This document shows positions 8,437-15,493 of a stretch of 28,110 nucleotides of DNA, piece by piece. Made by a program: the position numbers and the translations under genes. Below the pieces are notes generated by a model, which saw only the letters and a program-made list of their open reading frames with translations, did no database searches and was not told where the DNA came from. The first letter of the stretch is position 1. Each line of letters opens with the position of its first letter. The stretch comes from a virus: IMG/VR virus record IMGVR_UViG_3300040806_000201, positions 1 to 28,110 of that record; one strand, written 5' to 3'.

Positions 8437-8877
8437 ATGGCTTATAAAGGTAAATTTCGTCCAAAGCATCCTAAAAAATATCGTGGAGATCCTACAAAGA
8501 TTATTTATCGTTCTTTGTGGGAACGAAACTGTATGCGCTACTTTGATGATAATCCAAATGTATTGAAATGGTCATCTGAAGAAGTTATCGTTCCGTATAA
8601 GTCGCCACTTGATGGTCGCTATCACCGTTACTTTCCTGACTTTCTTATCCGTATTAAGAATAAGCAAGGTCAACTTGAAACTATTATGATTGAAGTGAAG
8701 CCTTTCAAGGAGACTAAAGAACCAAAACCACAAAAGCGTTTGTCTAAGAACTATTTATACGAAGTAAAAACGTGGAGTATAAATAAGAGTAAATGGGAAG
8801 CGGCGATTGAGTTCTGTAAAGACAGAAAATGGAAGTTTATGATTATTACCGAAAAAGAATTAGGAATTAAGTACTAA
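8437..8877 (+). CDS. 4: Head completion protein gp4 (PD-(D/E)XK/TnsA-like)
   Basis: 146 residues, about the T4 gp4 length (150). The start MAYKGKFRPKHPKKYRGDP and the core YRSLWERNCMRYFDDNPNVL are typical of gp4. A nuclease-like active site is visible: Glu29, Asp68 in YFPDFLI, and Glu86-x-Lys88 in MIEVKPF, the TnsA-type arrangement. gp4 (also called gp50/gp65) acts at head completion, when the filled capsid is made competent for tail joining. No clear ribosome site precedes the ATG. It is the first gene of the rightward block and overlaps the next gene by one base. Confidence 0.88.
   Translation: MAYKGKFRPKHPKKYRGDPTKIIYRSLWERNCMRYFDDNPNVLKWSSEEVIVPYKSPLDGRYHRYFPDFLIRIKNKQGQLETIMIEVKPFKETKEPKPQKRLSKNYLYEVKTWSINKSKWEAAIEFCKDRKWKFMIITEKELGIKY
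8778..8785 (+). promoter_or_regulatory. Possible late promoter (TATAAATA) inside gp4
   Basis: A perfect TATAAATA lies on the coding strand about 90 bases before the next gene start. Because the box is inside coding sequence and AT-rich, a chance match is possible. Confidence 0.35.
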
Positions 8878-9464
8878 TGGCAACAGTTTTTGATGATCTA
8901 TTGCTCAGAGGTGTTCGTTCTGGTGAAGCTCCAGCACGAACTCAAGCATCTAGAGATTGGTTCAGACAACAAGCACGACAGACACGAGGCGCAAGACCTA
9001 CAGAAATTTCTAGGGATAGAGATCGTCTGGTAAATCGTGCGGGCATTGGTCGAATGTATTTCTTTTTCTACGATCCAAAAACTAAAGCGGATCTACCATA
9101 CTACGATACATTCCCACTCATCTTCAAAGTGGCAAATACAAAAGGTGGCTTTTACGGCATCAATCTACACTATCTGCCATACAAACTTAGGGCTAAGTTG
9201 ATGGACTCTCTGTATGAAATATCTAATAATAAAAAATATGATGATACAACGAGAATCACATTATCATATAGATTATTAGACAGTGCGTCTAAATATAGAT
9301 ACTTCAAACCTACGTTCAAAAAATATTTGAATAGTAATGTTCGTTCAAGGTTTATAGAGATTAATCCATCAGAATGGGACATCGCATTGTTTCTTCCAGT
9401 CGAGAGATTTGAGAAAGCAAGCAAGTCACAAGTCTGGAAAGATAGTAGGAATATGATTGCATGA
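8877..9464 (+). CDS. Conserved T4-like virion protein, possibly gp2 (DNA end protector)
   Basis: 195 residues. The N-terminal ~50 residues are arginine-rich and probably flexible (RQQARQTRGARPTEISRDRD). The core contains GRMYFFFYDPKTKADLPYYD and GGFYGINLHYLPYKLRAKLM, a pattern conserved among T4-like phages. In T4, gene 2 (DNA end protector, required for head completion) adjoins gene 4, and this gene directly follows gp4 with a one-base overlap. The gp2 call is therefore a context-based suggestion, since this protein is shorter than T4 gp2. The end overlaps the next gene by an ATGA. Confidence 0.5.
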   Translation: MATVFDDLLLRGVRSGEAPARTQASRDWFRQQARQTRGARPTEISRDRDRLVNRAGIGRMYFFFYDPKTKADLPYYDTFPLIFKVANTKGGFYGINLHYLPYKLRAKLMDSLYEISNNKKYDDTTRITLSYRLLDSASKYRYFKPTFKKYLNSNVRSRFIEINPSEWDIALFLPVERFEKASKSQVWKDSRNMIA

Positions 9465-10153
9465 CTTTCAATGCTCAATCAATTATCGCATCACTCAATA
9501 AATCTGGTGTTGCAAAGGCTTCACATTTTGAAGTTCAGATCACTGGCGTTGGTGCTACTGATCTAGAACGTGATATGATGTTTCGCTGTGATAGCGCCGA
9601 ACTACCTGGGCGCACTATCACATCCGCAGAACATAGAATCTATGGACCAATTCAAAAGATTCCATATGGTTCACTTACTGGCGATTCAAATCTCACATTT
9701 CTTCTTAGTGAAGACTTGAGAGAAAAGGAATATTTTGATCAGTGGCAATCTAAGATAGCGGGCGTTAATACCTTCGGTCAAGGCCGTTCAAAGTATAATG
9801 TAGATTACTACGACACTATCACGGGCCAAATCATTATTCGTCAGTATGGGGAAGCAGGCCAACTAAGTAGTATTCACACTCTACTCGAAGCATATCCACT
9901 ATCAATAGGACCAGTGGCAATGGCGTGGAGTGATGATACTATAGCAAAACTAACAATCACATTTGCATTTAAAGATTATAAAGTGGTGTATAATCGTTCA
10001 AATCAACCAGGTCTTGGCCAATCATTTGGCTTCTCGTTTGGCCCTGGAGGGTTTGCGGCTTCAGCGAGAAATCAAGTAGGAAATCTAGCAATCGACAGCG
10101 CATTGGGCGCAGTAGGACAAGTGAATACACCATTTGGAGCGATTAGACTTTAA
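9461..10153 (+). CDS. Tail-tube-fold protein, gp54/gp19-like
   Basis: 230 residues. ASHFEVQITG, CDSAELPGRTITSAEHRIYG and PIQKIPYGSLTGDSNLTFLL are hallmarks of the T4 gp19/gp54 tail-tube family, in which a beta-barrel ring stacks on the baseplate. It is longer than the main tube protein gp19 (163) and shorter than T4 gp54 (320). Given its neighbours gp48 (opposite strand) and gp26, I favour the tube initiator gp54 over the major tube subunit. The C-terminus is glycine/phenylalanine-rich (SFGFSFGPGGFAASA). It overlaps the preceding gene by ATGA. Confidence 0.72.
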   Translation: MTFNAQSIIASLNKSGVAKASHFEVQITGVGATDLERDMMFRCDSAELPGRTITSAEHRIYGPIQKIPYGSLTGDSNLTFLLSEDLREKEYFDQWQSKIAGVNTFGQGRSKYNVDYYDTITGQIIIRQYGEAGQLSSIHTLLEAYPLSIGPVAMAWSDDTIAKLTITFAFKDYKVVYNRSNQPGLGQSFGFSFGPGGFAASARNQVGNLAIDSALGAVGQVNTPFGAIRL

Positions 10154-10173
10154 TTATATTATAGGAGAATATT

Positions 10174-10869
10174 ATGGCACTACCAGTGATCTCTACACCA
10201 GAGTTCTTTGATGCGCTACCCTCAACAAATGAGGAAATTAAGTACAGACCATTTCTTGTGGGTGAAGAAAAATCTCTTCTCATTGCAATGGAAGGTCAAG
10301 ATCAAAAAGAGATATCAAATGCAATTCTAAATCTATTGAAGAATTGCCTTATTACAGACCTTAATATTAATAAACTTGCTACATTCGACATCGAATATCT
10401 GTTTCTAAAGATCAGAGGCAAGTCGGTAGGTGAGATTATTAATGTACAAATGACACATACGGAAGGCGACTGCGAACACCGAACTGAAGTGCAGGTTAAC
10501 CTTGATGACATTAAAGTACAAGGCGAAGTGAAAGATTCAAAAGTGATGATTACCGATGATATTGGTGTCTCTCTAAAGTATCCAACACTCGCAAGCATTA
10601 TGAATATGAAGAACGATGGCGCAGATGCCATGTTCACCATGATTTGTGAGAATATCGAATACATTTATGATAGTGAGCAAGTATACAATGACTTCTCACA
10701 GCAAGAAATTGAAGAGTGGGTAAACGGTCTAGGACAGGCTCAATTTAGAAAAATCACAGAATTTTTTGAGGGCATTCCTAAACTATCACACACTGTTGAA
10801 TGGAAGTGTCCTAAGTGTGGTAAAGAAGATTCAGTAGTGCTGGAAGGGCTACAGAGTTTTTTTACCTAG
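10174..10869 (+). CDS. 26: Baseplate hub assembly protein gp26
   Basis: 231 residues (T4 gp26 is 208). The pattern LPSTNEEIKYRPFLVGEEKS, LLIAMEGQDQKEI and the C-terminal zinc-knuckle-like CPKCGKEDSVVLEGL match the T4 baseplate protein gp26 family. AGGAG lies nine bases before the ATG. The family acts in hub assembly rather than as an abundant structural part. The last codons run through seven T residues in the exact register of a -1 slippery heptamer, and the -1 frame continues without a stop into the gp51-like ORF. A 291-residue fusion is therefore predicted as a second product. Confidence 0.85.
   Translation: MALPVISTPEFFDALPSTNEEIKYRPFLVGEEKSLLIAMEGQDQKEISNAILNLLKNCLITDLNINKLATFDIEYLFLKIRGKSVGEIINVQMTHTEGDCEHRTEVQVNLDDIKVQGEVKDSKVMITDDIGVSLKYPTLASIMNMKNDGADAMFTMICENIEYIYDSEQVYNDFSQQEIEEWVNGLGQAQFRKITEFFEGIPKLSHTVEWKCPKCGKEDSVVLEGLQSFFT
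10857..10863 (+). promoter_or_regulatory. Candidate -1 ribosomal slippery heptamer T TTT TTT
   Basis: In the gp26 frame the sequence reads AGT TTT TTT ACC TAG. The heptamer fits the X XXY YYZ rule exactly, six bases upstream of the stop by codon count (TTT, ACC, TAG). After slipping, the frame reads TAC CTA GCA TTG and stays open for 61 codons to TAA at 11046. Confidence 0.6.
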
Positions 10870-11048
10870 CATTGATACACGACTCTCTGAGTAATATGTA
10901 TCAAATGAACTTTGCACTTATGCAACATCATAAATATTCGTTGACTGAACTTGATAATATGATTCCCTTTGAAAGGGACATATATGTGACTTTGTTAAGA
11001 CAATATCTTGAAGAAGAAGAAGAGAAACACAAAGCACGAAAGAGGTAA
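10863..11048 (+). CDS. gp51-like hub assembly protein, probably expressed by frameshift from gp26
   Basis: The -1 frame yields YLALIHDSLSN followed by MYQMNFALMQHHKYSLTELD and PFERDIYVTLLRQYLEEEEE. The 'P(F/W)ERDIY..LL...L.EE' pattern is the kind found in the downstream ORFs of tail-assembly chaperone pairs and in proteins called gp51 in marine T4-like phages. A stand-alone start is possible at the ATG at 10896, but no convincing ribosome site precedes it (GAGT only), and the residues before that Met look like coding sequence. I infer either a gp26-gp51 fusion by -1 frameshifting or weak independent initiation. Confidence 0.62.
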   Translation, partial: YLALIHDSLSNMYQMNFALMQHHKYSLTELDNMIPFERDIYVTLLRQYLEEEEEKHKARKR

Positions 11049-11053
11049 GTCAA

Positions 11054-11389
11054 ATGGCTGAAGAAAATAAAGTAACCATTGATGCAGATGCAGTAGCAGG
11101 CGCAGATAAGAATGGTGATGGACACGTTTCTAAAGAAGAGATGGAGATGCATTTGGAATTTAAACGTAGAGAACTTGAAGATAAAGACGCACAAAGAGAT
11201 GCTATTCGTAAGATGGCATGGTTTTCTTTGATTGGTTTATTGGTATATCCAATTGGTATTGCAGTAACTTCTGTGCTAGGTCTAGATAAAGCCGCAACGC
11301 TCATTGCAGACATTGCGCCAACATACTTTGCATCTATTGCTGTATTGGTTTCAGCATTCTTTGGTGCGGATGCATTCAAAAAGAAATAG
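11054..11389 (+). CDS. Small EF-hand membrane protein
   Basis: 111 residues. Residues 18-29 form a complete canonical EF-hand loop, DKNGDGHVSKEE, with ligands at positions 1, 3, 5, 9 and 12 and glycine at 6. A charged helix follows (HLEFKRRELEDKDAQRD), then two predicted membrane helices (about 54-76 and 86-105). AGAGG precedes the ATG. There is no signal peptide; the N-terminus probably faces the cytoplasm or the inside of an assembly. The gene lies between gp26/gp51 and the tape measure. A calcium-responsive membrane protein or holin-like role is possible but not shown by the sequence. Confidence 0.7.
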   Translation: MAEENKVTIDADAVAGADKNGDGHVSKEEMEMHLEFKRRELEDKDAQRDAIRKMAWFSLIGLLVYPIGIAVTSVLGLDKAATLIADIAPTYFASIAVLVSAFFGADAFKKK

Positions 11390-11397
11390 GATAACCT

Positions 11398-13428
11398 ATG
11401 GCCGAACTACCTAAAGTAGATGTTGTCTCTGAAGAGGCTGTAAACGACATCACTGAAAGCAATAAAGATAATCGGGAACGCTTGCAAAGGAGCATGAGAG
11501 GCGGTCTTCTCAATGTCCGCAAGTCTGTCGATAATCTTAATGCTACAGTGCAACAACTACTAGAACTACAACAAGCGGGTTGGGATGCCCAAAGACAAAA
11601 AGCAGGTCTTGATCTTGAAGCATCCCGTGAAGCCGCTAGAGCCGCTAGAGGAGTAGACGGCGGTGGTGATGGTGATGTTACTGTAAATGGTGACGTTACT
11701 GTTGACGCTAATAAAGGCGGCGGCGGTCTGTTCGGCAAAATAGGTAAAGCAATTGCAGGCGGCATCGGCGGCATGTTATCAGGACTTGGTATTGGTGGCG
11801 GTGCGCTACTTGCTGGTGCCGGTATTCTTGCTGGCGGTGCTGGCTTCCTTCTCAAGCAGATCAATGAACTAGACGGTAAAGCAATCAGAGCCAATGTCCA
11901 AGAACTTCTAGGCATCAAAGATGACTTTGGTGGAATGGGCAACTTCTTCTTAGAGGGTGGCGCATTTTTCTTAGCAATGACAGGAATTGGTTTAGGTCTT
12001 GCGGCTTTCTCTCTTGGCACTGGTGTTGCGGCAGCCGTAGATTACTTCACACAAGATTCAAACTTTGCTGAAAACATCAAACAAAATGTTCTTACACTTC
12101 TAAGTATTGGCGATGCCGCAGGCGGCAATCTGTCAATGTTGGCAGACAGTGCTTCCTTTGCCGCAGCCATGGCAGGATTAGGACTTGGTCTTTTAGCATT
12201 TTCTATTGGTAATATTGCAGGTAGCGCAGCCTCAGGTATTGGTGATGCTATCGACTACTTCACTGGTGGTAACTGGGCAGAGACAATAAAAAAGAATGTC
12301 CTCACTCTCTTATCAATCAAAGATTCAGCAGGTGGCAATCTATCATTCTTAGCAGACTCAGCAGTGTTTGCGGCTGCTATGGCAGGACTGGGATTTGGTC
12401 TACTTGCATTCTCTGCTGGATCTGTTGCTGGAGTGGCCTCATCTGGTATTGGTGAGGCAATTGATTACTTCACAGGTAGTAATTGGGCAGAAATTATTAA
12501 AGAGAATGTGATGACATTACTGTCTATCGCACAATTGCCTGGCATTGGCACTGATACTGCAATCTTTGCCGCAACAATGGCTGGTATTAGTCTAGGTCTT
12601 GTTGCGTTTGCTTTTGGTCAAGGTGCCTCTAATGTTGCCAATGCTATTGGAAAATTTACAGATGAAGAAGACTTTGCTGAAAGAATTAAAAGACAAGTTG
12701 GTGTTCTCTTATCAATCACAGATGATCCTGGTATTAGTCCAGCCAAAGCAACAGAGTTTTCAAAGACATTAGGTATCATGGGTGCAGGCCTTGCTTCCTT
12801 TGCTGGTGGTCAGTTCATTGGCGCACTCGCAAATGCCGCATCAAGCATCATGGGCTTTTTGACTGGATCAGATTCTCCTATTGAAGAAATGGTTGCAATT
12901 GCAGATAAAGCAGATGACTTAGAACGTGGTGCTACTGCACTAGAAAAGATTGGTGATGCATTGAATAGCATTGCTGGTCTACGTTTTGATGGATCATCTC
13001 TTAACATCAAAGACTTTGCACAAGACTTGATGGAATCAATCCCAGCAATCGAAACTGCTATTATGGGCGGCACAGTAGGAGCAGGATTCCTCTCTTCTGG
13101 TATACAAATCAAGGGTTTAGCCTCACCAGATATAGATTTTGAATCTGCTACGAAACGACTAGGTGAATTGCGAAACGCTATGGTGGCTAATCCTACCGTG
13201 GCTACGGGTGCGGAGGTAGACGTTAGAAGCACTACTATCGCTGATGCAGAAACAGCCACAGGTGGAGATGTTATCACTTCTGCACCAACTGTTGTCAACA
13301 ATGTAAGTAATAGTCAACAGAGTACAACTGTCGCACCAGCAAGAGCATCACGCAGAACAAGACGCTCTGAAATCAGAAGCGGTGCTACAGAATACACAGG
13401 CAATAATCCAACTGCACTTGCCTTCTAA
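11398..13428 (+). CDS. Probable tail tape measure protein (gp29 equivalent)
   Basis: 676 residues. An N-terminal helical part with NLNATVQQLLELQQAGWDAQ is followed by a glycine/alanine-rich hydrophobic centre made of five tandem repeats and a low-complexity C-terminus (ATEYTGNNPTALAF). Length, hydrophobic repeats and position beside hub assembly genes and the tube protein fit a tape measure, which sets tail length and passes into the envelope at infection. T4 gp29 is about 590 residues, so this tail may be slightly longer. I see no direct similarity to T4 gp29, so the call rests on architecture and context. AGGA precedes the start at 11398. Confidence 0.72.
   Translation: MAELPKVDVVSEEAVNDITESNKDNRERLQRSMRGGLLNVRKSVDNLNATVQQLLELQQAGWDAQRQKAGLDLEASREAARAARGVDGGGDGDVTVNGDVTVDANKGGGGLFGKIGKAIAGGIGGMLSGLGIGGGALLAGAGILAGGAGFLLKQINELDGKAIRANVQELLGIKDDFGGMGNFFLEGGAFFLAMTGIGLGLAAFSLGTGVAAAVDYFTQDSNFAENIKQNVLTLLSIGDAAGGNLSMLADSASFAAAMAGLGLGLLAFSIGNIAGSAASGIGDAIDYFTGGNWAETIKKNVLTLLSIKDSAGGNLSFLADSAVFAAAMAGLGFGLLAFSAGSVAGVASSGIGEAIDYFTGSNWAEIIKENVMTLLSIAQLPGIGTDTAIFAATMAGISLGLVAFAFGQGASNVANAIGKFTDEEDFAERIKRQVGVLLSITDDPGISPAKATEFSKTLGIMGAGLASFAGGQFIGALANAASSIMGFLTGSDSPIEEMVAIADKADDLERGATALEKIGDALNSIAGLRFDGSSLNIKDFAQDLMESIPAIETAIMGGTVGAGFLSSGIQIKGLASPDIDFESATKRLGELRNAMVANPTVATGAEVDVRSTTIADAETATGGDVITSAPTVVNNVSNSQQSTTVAPARASRRTRRSEIRSGATEYTGNNPTALAF
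11893..12890 (+). repeat. Five tandem protein-coding repeats (63-70 codons each)
   Basis: Units begin near 11893, 12085, 12295, 12505 and 12694 at the pattern NV(L/M)TLLSI or its variants (NVQELLGI, QVGVLLSI). Each unit then has a hydrophobic AAMAGLGLGLLAFS segment and ends with DYFT...WAE.IK or similar. Units 2 and 3 are most alike, which suggests a recent duplication. Confidence 0.85.
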
Positions 13429-13429
13429 T

Positions 13430-13455
13430 AAAAAAGGGCGACCCGAAGGCCGCCC
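13430..13455 (-). terminator. Rho-independent terminator after gp32
   Basis: On the minus strand an 8-bp GC-rich stem closes a TTCG tetraloop in the very stable C(UUCG)G context, followed by six T residues. It lies 30 bases after the gp32 stop and also abuts the convergent tape measure stop. Confidence 0.93.
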
Positions 13456-13484
13456 AGTGACTTGCGTAGGAAAGAAGTTGACGG

Positions 13485-14399
13485 TTAGTCTTCTTCAGCA
13501 AGTTTCTCAAAAAAGGAGAGTGTATCATCATCGTCATCGGCTACATTAGAAGTAACTGATTCCTGCTTTGGTGCAGGAGCAGACTTTGCAACAACTGGTG
13601 CTGGTGCAACATTGTCTTCTGCCGTTGTAGTCGGCTTTGCTGATGAACCATCTAAACCAAGAACACGATTTAGTTTCGCTTGCAATTCTGCATACGACTT
13701 AAAGTTCTTTCGGTCTAGAAAATCTTGAAGTGAGAATAGACCTTCATAGACTTTCTCTAATTGATCATCATCACCATCAAGCAGTGCAGAAGAACTATCA
13801 AACTCGGACTTATCATAGTTACGATAGCCTTCTACTTGACGAATCTTCAACTTGAAATCAGCACCTTCCCAGAAGTCAAATGGGTTGATCGGTGTCTCAT
13901 CTTCAAACTCTGGGTTCATAGATTCGTTCAGTTTATCGAAAATCTTTTTACCAAACTTGTAAAGATATACCTTACCTTCGGACTCTGGATTTGCTGGGTC
14001 TTTTACCACATAGATGTTAGCGATATAAGACAGACGGCGCTTTTGTTTACGAGCCTGCTCTTTACCAGCCTCAGTGCCGTTATTCCACAGAGTAGAGTTA
14101 TACTCTGATACTGGATCTTTCTCATTCAACGTAGTCAGAGAGTTCTCAATATACCAGCCACCGGGCCCTTGAAAGCCATGATTAAACGTGCGAACCCACG
14201 GAAGGTCTTCACCCTTTGGCTCAGGAAGAAAACGAATCACTGCATAACCATTGCCTGCTTTATCGACAGTAGGTTTCCAGAAGCGGTCATCACCAGATGA
14301 ACCCTCGTTTTGTGGTGTGTTGATTTTTGTTGTCTCTGTTACGAGTTTGCTCAGTGAAGCCGAGCGAGACTTTTTTAGTGCGGCGAAATCTGTTGCCAT
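13485..14399 (-). CDS. 32: Single-stranded DNA-binding protein gp32
   Basis: 304 residues from the ATG at 14399, which has AAGGAG ten bases upstream; the longer open frame upstream (to 14528) crosses the promoter and is not used. T4 gp32 features are the N-terminal basic LAST-like segment (KKSRSASLSKL), the core with GNGYAVIRFLP, PGGWYIEN and KVYLYKFGKKIFDKL, and an acidic tail (DDDDDTLSFFEKLAEED) for protein contacts. It coats ssDNA in replication and recombination. Unlike T4 gp32 it has no cysteine at all, so the Cys3-His zinc site is lost. It has its own sigma70-type promoter and a strong terminator. Confidence 0.93.
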   Translation of the reverse strand: MATDFAALKKSRSASLSKLVTETTKINTPQNEGSSGDDRFWKPTVDKAGNGYAVIRFLPEPKGEDLPWVRTFNHGFQGPGGWYIENSLTTLNEKDPVSEYNSTLWNNGTEAGKEQARKQKRRLSYIANIYVVKDPANPESEGKVYLYKFGKKIFDKLNESMNPEFEDETPINPFDFWEGADFKLKIRQVEGYRNYDKSEFDSSSALLDGDDDQLEKVYEGLFSLQDFLDRKNFKSYAELQAKLNRVLGLDGSSAKPTTTAEDNVAPAPVVAKSAPAPKQESVTSNVADDDDDTLSFFEKLAEED

Positions 14400-14448
14400 G
14401 TTGTATTCTCCTTGTATAGCGGTGTATGTTTCGTATTTAATTTTGTCC

Positions 14449-14477
14449 AATATATCATAATGTAAACGGTGTGTCAA
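14449..14477 (-). promoter_or_regulatory. Sigma70-type promoter for gp32
   Basis: The minus strand reads TTGACA, a 17-base spacer and TATATT, about 50 bases before the gp32 ATG. Confidence 0.85.
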
Positions 14478-14491
14478 GACATATTTGTGTT

Positions 14492-14680
14492 TTATTTTGG
14501 TTCCCATTCGCAATCGTGTAGAAACCATTGCACATTATAATGCTTTTCACTGGGTGTTTGATACTCATGGGCTTTCCAAGCAGTATCAATTTCGTAATTC
14601 TTTAATTTGGCCTTAAGAGATTCATTCTCCTCTCGTAGTTTTTTAAGTTCACCTACATATGTTTCTACTTCATTGTTCAT
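14492..14680 (-). CDS. Small coiled-coil protein between gp59 and gp32
   Basis: 62 residues. The first half (VGELKKLREENESLKAKLKN) is a short leucine-heptad coiled coil; the second half is aromatic and charged (YNVQWFLHDCEWEPK). GGAGGT precedes the ATG at 14680 at good spacing, and the start overlaps the gp59 end by 11 bases. A promoter of the TTGACA-N17-TATAGT type lies within gp59 just upstream. The function is unknown. Its place in the replication cluster and its coiled coil suggest a partner for a replication or transcription protein, but this is inference. Confidence 0.75.
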   Translation of the reverse strand: MNNEVETYVGELKKLREENESLKAKLKNYEIDTAWKAHEYQTPSEKHYNVQWFLHDCEWEPK

Positions 14681-15272
14681 TGAAGACCTCCAAAGTTAGT
14701 TTCTTACATTTTGCTTTGTCGATATTAGTATAACTATACAGAAACTTTGGGTATTTGTCAAGCAATTTCACAAAATCATTTATCATCATATCGTCTTGCT
14801 TGCGCCATAGACTGCCATAATTTACTAAATCATTCAGAATTACACAAGTATTTATATGTACTTTTTTACGCAGATACAGCCTGAACAACAATGGATGTCC
14901 ACTCTTGTTTATGAACACATTGTTGAAGTTGGATTCAAAGTCGTAGATAGTCTCTAAGTCTTCTTTGAAATTGTATGTAAGTGCTTCTATGTTTTGCACA
15001 TATTTCTTATAGGTGATTTCACCCTTGCCTCCCATCATATTACCGATCCATGTATTCTCTGAATCTTCTATGATATTAGAGACAAGGTATTTAATGAAAT
15101 CTTCTCTATTGAAACGCTTGGCACACTTCTCAAATGTGTAACGATCCTTTCGACCAAGATAAGAACTTTCGTTCACTTTCATCTTACCATTATATCGAAA
15201 GAAATCGTAATTCGCTTGTCGAAAATGATTCGTTACTGCCAAGTAAGTTTGATATGCCTCAAAGCCATTCAT
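14670..15272 (-). CDS. 59: Helicase loader gp59
   Basis: 200 residues (T4 gp59 is 217). The family pattern is clear: AYQTYLAVTNHFRQANYDFF, KMKVNESSYLGRKDRYTFEK, then LVSNIIEDSENTWIGNM, which aligns in order with T4 gp59 (YKLYLMIKQH, RDKYFFQKL, FISNLVANQDAWIGDI). gp59 loads the gp41 helicase onto gp32-coated ssDNA at forks. The start overlaps the gp33 stop (ATGA), so translation is coupled; no separate ribosome site is seen. The order 33-59-32 is conserved with T4. Confidence 0.9.
   Translation of the reverse strand: MNGFEAYQTYLAVTNHFRQANYDFFRYNGKMKVNESSYLGRKDRYTFEKCAKRFNREDFIKYLVSNIIEDSENTWIGNMMGGKGEITYKKYVQNIEALTYNFKEDLETIYDFESNFNNVFINKSGHPLLFRLYLRKKVHINTCVILNDLVNYGSLWRKQDDMMINDFVKLLDKYPKFLYSYTNIDKAKCKKLTLEVFNEQ
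14733..14761 (-). promoter_or_regulatory. Sigma70-type promoter inside gp59
   Basis: TTGACA, 17 bases, TATAGT on the minus strand, placing a start site about 45 bases before the coiled-coil ORF. Confidence 0.72.
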
Positions 15273-15493
15273 ATGGGCAGTTTAGCAGTCTTAGGAAGAA
15301 AGTTAAGGTTCTGTGCTTCTGCCTCAATCTTTGATTTTAATACGGCACTAATCAACTTGGCTGCCACCTCTACTTCTACATCCTCTTGTTCACAGTACCA
15401 TACAACAGCATCCATATACGGTATACGTTTATCTATCGCTAGTTCTTCTATCATTTGAGAGAACTTAGCGGTTGTCATTACTTCAAGAGCCAT
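15269..15493 (-). CDS. 33: Late transcription coactivator gp33
   Basis: 74 residues from the ATG at 15493 ([18 protein letters not shown]), with AAGG nine bases upstream. The pattern [20 protein letters not shown] parallels T4 gp33 VEEFGMSYLEATTAFLEEN. gp33 links RNA polymerase with the sliding clamp and, with gp55, activates late promoters. The protein is shorter than T4 gp33 (112) at both ends. It explains how the TATAAATA boxes in this window could be used. Its start lies inside the end of guaC, and a dedicated TTGACA promoter lies 30 bases upstream, also within guaC. Confidence 0.82.
   Translation of the reverse strand: MALEVMTTAKFSQMIEELAIDKRIPYMDAVVWYCEQEDVEVEVAAKLISAVLKSKIEAEAQNLNFLPKTAKLPI

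Noticed and set aside
11376-12020. Long minus-strand ORF rich in proline and serine opposite the tape measure
   Set aside because: It is the antisense shadow of Gly/Ala-rich coding sequence, has no ribosome site and no protein-like pattern.
13485-14528. Longer gp32 start at 14528
   Set aside because: The extension crosses the promoter and lacks a ribosome site; the ATG at 14399 has AAGGAG and begins the typical gp32 N-terminus.
14849-14856. Minus-strand TATAAATA inside gp59
   Set aside because: It is far from a gene start and within codons; a sigma70-type promoter nearer the downstream ORF explains its expression better.
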